Origin: Ectobius pallidus
Lineage: Eukaryota > Arthropoda > Insecta > Blattodea > Ectobiidae
Length of the DNA: 64,000 nt
Direction of reading: 5' to 3'
NCBI GenBank assembly: GCA_964059195.1
Contig: CAXKWD010000009.1
Location: 149,229,890-149,293,889, forward strand
Below are positions 50,501 to 59,500 of the stretch, one piece after another. The translations under genes and the position numbers were made by a program. How positions within the stretch are numbered: position 1 is the first letter of the stretch; every line of letters begins with the position of its first letter. Below the pieces are notes generated by a model. The model did not search any database, had not been told where the DNA came from, and worked only from the letters and a program-made list of their open reading frames with translations.

Positions 50501-53500
50501 GCATCCACCCTACAGCCCTGACCTCGTTCTCAGTGATTTCCATCTTTTCCTACACCTCAAGAAATGACAGAGAAGCGTAGATTCTTGTCATACAGTGGTT
50601 CAAATCCCAGGAGGCAGACTTCTACGACACAGGTATTCAAAAGTCGGTGCCACGGAATGAAGAATGTTTCGATTCTGGTGGCGAGTATGTTGAAAAATGC
50701 TGTTTCAATAAACATTTTCATGAAATTTTGTTTTGTTTGTGTAAACGGCCTTAGGGAAATTTACTTTATGGATGCGGCTCGTACACTGGAAATCAACAAA
50801 CTATCATGACAGATGATTCTAAATGTTTTGGAGAGCAGCATGAAGAATATTTAATGAGATTGAAAGAATGCAAGTAAGCACGATGTTAGTGATTCGATAA
50901 ATAGTCACTATAAATGCAATTCTAGGTCCTTATTTTATTGATAAATACAAGAGCAATTTCATTGTTTATGAATTTATCTTAATTCTTGTTATATCCCCTC
51001 TGATTATTACATGTAATTAATGCGACCAGAATTTCAAGACCCAATCGCACTACATCATCTAACTAAAGGAAGTATTTCCCATTTATCCTTTGAGCCATTT
51101 TGTAGGAATAATTAATAACAATAATAGAACTCAATATTAATTACTATCAAAGCTCTGTTTAATGGATGTAACACCCAATGAATGAAATAATCTGCATGTA
51201 ATTAAAAAGACGTTGCATAAAAAACTATTTACTATTAATTCTTAATAGCCTATTTCTACCAAGTACGAGGGCTTTTTTTTTCAACTTCCGATGGGGCCTA
51301 AAATGAAAACCACAGTGAAAATTAAAACTGTTTTATTTGGAATATTTAGGTACACCTTCTAGCTACTTTGTTGGTCATGAATGTATTATCTCATCAGGAC
51401 GGCTTCTGTGGGATCAACACGATCCATGCGAACCATGAGAATGAAGTAAAACTGAAAATATTTAGATTTGTTTAAAAATTATTATTTATTTCAATTTAAA
51501 ACCTACATTATCTTTCCTTATGATTCGATAAATAGTCACAATAAATGCAATTTGAGGTCCATATTTTATTGATAAATACAAAAACAATTTCAATATTTAT
51601 GAATTTGTCTTAATTCTTGTTATATCCCCTCTGATTATCAGATAATGAAGGTGTAATTTTTGTTGTAGCCACATCCGATCGTCAGAGGATGTGAGCTCAG
51701 GCTACTCGAGTGCTGAACCTCTGTATGCTGGGCACCACCAAACCAAGTCTGAAGGCCTTGCAGCGAGCAGGGAACCTCTCGTCAGGACGGCTTCTGTGGG
51801 ATCAACACGATCCATGCGAACCAAGAGCTCACGAGGAGGCGTCGTAGCCAAGAGAGGACCCGCTGCCGAGGTGAGTTACCAACTGTGTGTGGTTATCTCT
51901 TATTTACTGTTCGGGTATTTGACTGGGGCCTGTTTCATAGGACTGTTAAATTAATATAATCAGGAGTATTATAAATTTGTGAAGTTGTAGAATGGTAGGT
52001 ATACATAAAATCACAATTTAGAAACATGATTGCTTTTTCAATCATATTTGGTGAAAATTATTCAAGGTATTGGGGAAAACAATAAACATGGGCAATAAAA
52101 AAAATTATGTTATGCCTGGAAATGCTCAAATAATCATATCCCTGCTTAATACAACAACAGAAATGTGTATTTGAACGTTTAAAAAAAAATTAGACTTCAC
52201 ATGGTGCTGAATCCGCCACCATGGGTGTATAGGTAGCAAATTTGTCATGCTAACAGATGAAATGTAGCCTTATATACAACTTTTTTGTGTAACAAACTTA
52301 GGTTCAATAAAATTTTGTATTTAAAATTACAAAGTGTATTTTTACAATTAAATTACCGTAAAATTTTGTGTGCGTATAACACAATTTTTGGCCAAATTTG
52401 ATGCACTATAACTCTGGAACCAGTTGAGTCTCAGTCACGAAATTTTTATATCTTAAAGAGATGTTATCTGTATAAATTTCATAATTTTTCACTCAGGCCC
52501 TTTTGAGATATTCTACTTAAAATATTGCCAAAATACGCTTAAGGTATTTTTTAAAAATTGTATAAAAAAAAAGAGCAAAGTTCTAAAGCTTGAAACTTCT
52601 ACAGCAAGTAGTCCTATAGTAGATCCATACAAGAAAAAAACAAATTAAGGGTGAGTCTTTTTTTCCTTTTAATAATTTTACGGCACTAAAACTCCCGTTT
52701 TAAGTTGATTTTCAATTTGTAGTTGTGAATTTTTTTCTTCACTTTCCTCACTACTTAGGTAATATTATGTTAGGACAAAAATCTAGAGCATTTCATTCTT
52801 ATAATTTTGGTCTTTATTTTGTCTTGTTATCTATAAAATTAACAGAGTTACATACATTTGTGCAAAACATGTTTTTGACTGAAATACAGTTACAAAGCAA
52901 ACTTAAAATGGCTGCAAAAAAAAATATGAGCCTAAAATTTTTTATCTTAGTTTTGAACTCACCTTTTATTGGGAAATAACTGGTAAACAAATTAGGAAAA
53001 TAAAAAATGTCTAGCAACAAATTTTATTAAAATTGGTTCATTTCTGAAGGATTCACCCAGACTCATTTCATAAAGAGATTAATAGAAACAAATATAAAAG
53101 CAATGTTGCATGGTTCATGGCTCATGTGTGGAAATGGTAAGAGCACTGAAGATGACACCAATTTTTAATACAGTACTTTCTTTATTTGCATATGCATTTA
53201 AGGATTTCGTATTTGACTGTAAGCTATTTCACAAGAGGATATTTAATTACTTAGGTAAACATTACGTTTTTCTGCTAAAAGCGATAAAGTCCAAAAGCTT
53301 CGCACAGGTTCACTAACTAGTGCTTAGAGATTAAAGATAATATAGTTTACTTGTGATTACTTTTTCTGTTGGAGCTTTCGTTTATGCAGTCTTATAAAAC
53401 GAAGGCTTTGCAACTGAATCTAATAATGTTATACTTTCTTATTTTCCTCATAACATCTGCAAGTATTTGTTTCTGCATTTTCCACTTGGTAAATTTCCTG

Positions 53501-56500
53501 GAAGTTTCTTTGCTTATCTGTTCTCTTGCAGTTTATTTTCATACTTAGCATTACAGTTGCTTGCAGGTTTTGCAGGTTAAATGTCCACTTGAAAACGTCC
53601 GAGGGCTAACATGACCACACAAAAAATAAAAAAAACAAAAAGCCCACAAAATTATACATCAAGATTGCAGATTATCCTTGCAAGGTTCTGCATCCCTTTT
53701 TAACCCTTTGCAAACAGAAAGTAGACATAACCAGGTTCAAAATTTTGACTTCAGAAAAACAGAGGAGGTTTTGGGGATCGAATCCAGATCTACAGAAAGG
53801 TAGTCAGCAACACTAACCATAGACCAGTCAATTGACGAGGTAATCACTTTAATATTTTTAAAAAAATTTACTAACATCGTGGCAGGGGAATTTGGTAAAC
53901 CTGCCATATATTATACACTGAACATGCAATAAAAACTATATTATACGATTGCTATTTTTTTGTTTAACCTCCGATGGGGCATAAAATGAAAACCACATTG
54001 AAAATCAAAACTGTCTTATTTTGAACATTTAGGTACACCTTCTAGCTACTTCTCTACATAGTAGCGCTCCAATTGAGACATTTGTCGTGGCGTGGTACCA
54101 ACTTTCCAATACCCTCTTCATAGAAGCTACCGCCAGTGCATTGAGAAGGGTCTTTACAGCATTTTTAAGTGTTATGAAGTTCTTCATTGGTGTGGAAGCA
54201 CTGTCCTCCCTGATCTTTCTTCAACTGCCAAAAAAGATTAAAGTCACTCTGCACAGAGGCGAGGTTTGAAATCCACCGTGATAGGGGATGAAACGTGCAT
54301 TCGTTACGACAATCCAGAATCAAAAGAACAATCCAAACAATGGATGTACAAAAATTTCCCAAACAAACCCAAGATCTGACTTCCACACCAACGAAGAATT
54401 TCAAAACACTTCAAAATGCCATGAAGACCCTTCTCAATACACTGCTGACAAGCTTCTATGAAGAGGGTATTGGAATGTTGGTACCACGCTACAACAAATG
54501 TCTCAATTGGAGCACAACTTTGTAGAGAAGTAGCTAGAAGGTGTACCTAAATGTTCCAAATAAAACAGTTTTGATTTTCACTGTGGTTTTCATTTTATGC
54601 CCCATTGGAGGTTGAAAAAAAAAAAGCCCTTGTAATTAGAGATTTATGCAATGAAATTTTGAGCATAGAATTAGATGGACATTTCAGTTTCTGGACTTTT
54701 TCAGTGGACATATTTTTTATCTCCAAACTCTTAAGTAGGTCACTAAGGAGTAGCTTTCTTGAGGGTGGTTTCCGCATGTTGTATTTTTCTATTTGAAGGA
54801 CGACTTATTCGACCTGCCCGGTGAAGAAGGTGACCACGGGTACTACAACAACAAGGAAGAACTAATCTATGACAGATCGTCTTCCTTGTCACCTCAGCCT
54901 GGCATTAAACGTATCAATAGCAGACCAAACACTCCACTGTCCTCCGTGCCCGAAGTCCCTCCTTCAGATCCCACTCCAAATCACATAGCGAACAATGTGG
55001 CAGCTACCCAAGAGCAGTTTGTAGATGCAACTGACAACAAGCCTGAAGAAGAAGGCGACGATCTGCCGTTGTATGATGCCGAGACAGATGTGGCAAAAAA
55101 CCAGAGTAATGACTTTTCTCAATCACCAAAGCATGATGCAAGTACCGAGTCCAAGAACTTAACAGAATCGGCTTCAGGCATTGCAACAGTACCACATCCA
55201 TTCACTCCCTCAGAACTGGCCACTGAACCTCCCTTACAAAATTTAAACAGCGTCGCATTAACATCAGCTGAAGTCCCTCAAGAGAATCAAAAGCAGGAAC
55301 TCAAACAGAATGAAAACATTGCTGCTGTGAGTTCAGAAACTCAAAAGACAGACACAACTGTAAGAAATTCTCTTCCTGAAAAGGAAAATTTTGCACCTCA
55401 GAGTTCTGAGACAAAGGTCGAGAGTGCTCCAAATCAAAATGATTCGACTTTACAAGCTAACATTCAAGAAAAGGAATCATTTGCACCTCAGATTTCTGAG
55501 ACAAAGGTCGAGAGTGCTCTAAATCAAGGTGATTCAACTCAGACTTTACAAGATAGCATTCATGAAAAGGAATCATTTGCACCTCAGATTTCTGAGACAA
55601 AGGTCGAGAGTGCTCTGAATCAAGACGATTCAACTCAGACTGCACAAACCATTGTTAAAGAAGAGGAATCTTCCAGTTCAGTTTCAAAGGTAGAAGATTC
55701 GAGTTACTCAGAAACAATTCAGTCCATTTCATCGGATGAACTGAGCACGGTAGCCCCCTCTCTGGCTGATGAGTCTGTATCCGAGTCACAGCCTGCGACG
55801 GCAACTTCACCAGCGTCTGTCTTATCGGCAGAGTCTTTGTCTCTTGACATCTGTGCAACTGTCAAACAAACAACTGGATCTGCCTCTGCATCCATCGAAT
55901 CCCTGGTGATCCCAGAGCCGGCGAGTAGGTCGAACTCTCAGAGCAGCCTCAGAGGCGGCCGCTACCACAAACCTCCCGCCCCAACTCCACCTCCAAAGAC
56001 ACCTGAAATAGAAAGTGACAATCAAGAAACATCGAGTCCTGCACTAGAAAGAAAAGACCTTAGCGAGGATACAACAACAGGAAGCGACGACTCGGAAGCA
56101 CCAGTGACGACTGCTCGGCTAGTCCTCAAGCCAGGAGTTGTTAAGACTTTGGGGCCAGACACCACAAAAGCAGAAGTTTTCGTTTCCAAGACACCAGCAA
56201 AGAATAAAAAGGCAAAATCAAAGCACAAGCAAAAAGAATCTGGCTTATCCCGATTCTTTGGAAAGAGCCAGTTTGGAAGTCTGACCTCGCTGATTCCTTT
56301 CTGGCATGGAAAACAAGAGCCTTCTACCTCGACTCCTGGAGCGTCTGGAAGCTCAGGAAGAACGCAGGCACCTTTGGCAGACTGCGAATGATTAATTTGG
56401 CTTACTTAAGGACTTTTCAAACGTGTGCCATCATTTTTAATCTCACAAGAAAAAATATCTGTTTGGAATTGAAAATAAAATATAATTGGTTCTTGTTAAC

Positions 56501-59500
56501 AGTTTGACCTTCTAAACACAGACATTTCCTTTTCCCTTTCTTCCTGTCCATGGATGTGGAACTTCATGAGGATGCTGAAGTGGCCGAGGAATTTCTTGCA
56601 GGGATGTATTGGATCGTGCTTTGTCCCTAAAGTGTGCTCTTGACTGGAAGCTAACAACACTAATACAACTTATCTGTTCCTATAAACATTTTGTGTTATT
56701 AGAAGCAGTTTTGCCTTAGATTTGAATAGCTACATTTCTAGAATTTGCTAACTGTGTGATACCTGTTTTTTTTGTTACTAATATTAATAGTGAAATAGCA
56801 TCGTGAAGTGTTGACATCTTTAGCAAATTTCACTTGTCAAATTTCTTTACCTTTAAGACATGTTTTGGAGCTGATTCCGCCTGCCATATATTAGCAACTG
56901 GATAATTATGAGAGCCGTCCATAAAGTAAGTTTCCCTGGGGCTGTTTGCAGAAACAAAACACAATTTCAAGGAAATATTTAGTTCAACAGACACAGCAAG
57001 TATTTAACTATTTTTCAACATATTTGCCACTGGGATTGAAACATTTCTGTTACAGTGGGACCAACTTTTGAATACCTGTGTTGTAGGAGTGCGCCACCTG
57101 GGATTTGAACCACCGTGTGGCAACCACCTTTGCCTCTCTCTTATTCCCTGTCAATTCATGAGGTGTAGGAAAAGATGGAAATCACTGGGAGCAAAGTCCG
57201 GGCTGTAGGGTGGATGTTTAAACATCTCTCAGCCAAACTTCTCTGTAGTTAATTGTCTGGGCAGTTAATTCCTGACATTTTGGCTTCGAGCAGGCAACTG
57301 TGATCTTGCTATTTTGAAGCTGAAGCCATTGTAGGGGACTGCGAATGGAATCATGGGATGGAATCCTCATCCTTTTCTTACTTACTTACTCAGTGGCAAC
57401 AGACAATTCCTCAGCAAACTAAAGGAATATTATATATTTTATGGAACTCGAAAGATCATCCTTTTCTAAATTAAACTAAACTCCGTGGCGCTACATCCCT
57501 CAAGGGACTAATCCTACCACCCGACCGCTGCGTTTTCTACCATAGGCAGATGGCAGGATTGGGGGCATGTGGGAGCATGCTGACACCCACAGCCGTTATG
57601 GTGGTTTCCATGACCAGAGCCGCTACTTCTCTATCAAGTAGCTCCTCAATTTGAATCACGATGCTGAGTGAACCCCGTTCCAGACCTCCCTATCTCAGAA
57701 AAATTTGAGTAGGTACCAGGGATCGACGCTAACCACAAGATCATGCCAACTCATCGTTTTCTAAGGAAGTTAATATCACAGTGGTTTCTCATTGCCTTCC
57801 ATGGAAAGCGAAGGTCCAAACTCAGGACCATTGGCAAAAGCGCCAGCAACGAGCTAACGTGGGACCTGAGTTCTGTACATACTGAATTGCATGGTTTTAC
57901 ATTCCCTGTATATTATCATATATAAATATATATTTATTCCATCCCATAATTAAGCATTTTATTTACCCACTCATGTGCTATGCAGAGAAATGTTAAGGTT
58001 TTAATACAATCATTTGTCAAGTGAGGCATAATTGTCGTTATTTGAATGACATGACCATAACTTCAGACACTCTGAAAATGTTATGAAAGTAATTTTCTAG
58101 AAAGCAATGGACGTCTTAATTATGCTCCACTTCCTACAATATATAGCACTTTATGTCTTTGATATAAAAATTAAATAATTAATAGTGTAGGTCTACTGGA
58201 CACATTTTTATTTTAAGCATTTGGTGAAATTCATAGATGAGAAATAGGTGAATTGCATTATTTTTTTCCTCCGCAGTGAATTGCTTGACAATCTTGCAAT
58301 CTTACGTACTCTTTATTAACTACTTCTACAATTGCAAACTATTTTCAAAATTAATCAAACTGTTACAGTTACGGGTAATTATCGTTTCAAATTAGCAGCC
58401 ACTTTTCATGCACTGAAATTCACGTTTTATGCGTTTCCATGATAATTCCTACAAATAGCAATATTTTTAGTGATTCTTTTTACTATCTATTTACAAACAT
58501 TATATGAACAACATCGTCTACAATCTTTGGAATATAAACAGTATAAGTATTTTTAAAAAATATTTTTTTTAAATGTTCTTTTTCATTAAAAAATATTTAT
58601 TTAAAAAAAACTATTAATGTAAAAGAAATGATTGTAGATAGTATTGTTCATATGATATTAACAATAATATCTCAGAAATATTGATATTTGTGGAAGTTAT
58701 CAAGGAAACGGCATTTCAATGCATGAAATGTGGCTGCCATTTTGAAACGATAATTACCCATAACCGTAACAGTTTGATTAATTTGGAAAGCAGTATGCAA
58801 TTGTAGAAGTAGTCAATAAAGAGTATGTCAGATTGCAAGATTGTAGAGCAATTCATTGCTGAGGGAAAAAATAATGAATTCACCTATTTCTCACCAATGA
58901 ATTTCATCGAAAGCTGTATGTCCCCCCTTAAATCAACACAAGCGTCTGACAGTATCTTTTAGTTTCTCTTACATATTGGAATATGAAATTAAAATCCCAG
59001 TTCATTAATTACCGCAGACTGTTTATTTCTGTTTATTCTGTTTATTTATTCTGGCAGAGCTAAAGCCATTTGGCCTTCTCTTCCGCTCTACCAGTAAAAA
59101 AAACTACATTACTATTACATAACACAAATACATAATATTACAGATAATTAATTAATACTTAATACTTAAATACCAAGAACTAAACATAGTTATAATTTAT
59201 AAACTAGAGTGCTATAAAACATTAAATTACAAAAGAAAATTACAAAATTAAATTACAAAATATGAAAATACTAAAGAAAATAATTAGGATTATAGCCTAA
59301 GATATTTAAAATTATACTAACTAATACTAAAGAGAAAAACGTATAGTTACAAGAAGTTAGGCTACGGGTTACAAATATCAAAAAGAGCTCCAATTAAGAT
59401 TTCTAGTTACTACGATGAAAAACAAAACTAAATTACATGGTTTAAAATTAATATGTTAACTTCTCTCTGAAATTTACCAAGAGTTCGACAGCCTCTGACC

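Noticed and set aside
54605..54796. Separate small gene before the long REEP exon
   Set aside because: The frame starts in the M2 mariner terminus and ends at the exon acceptor; there is no independent support.
55004..56228. Antisense ORFs opposite the long REEP exon
   Set aside because: They are shadows of the real + strand frame, with no homology.
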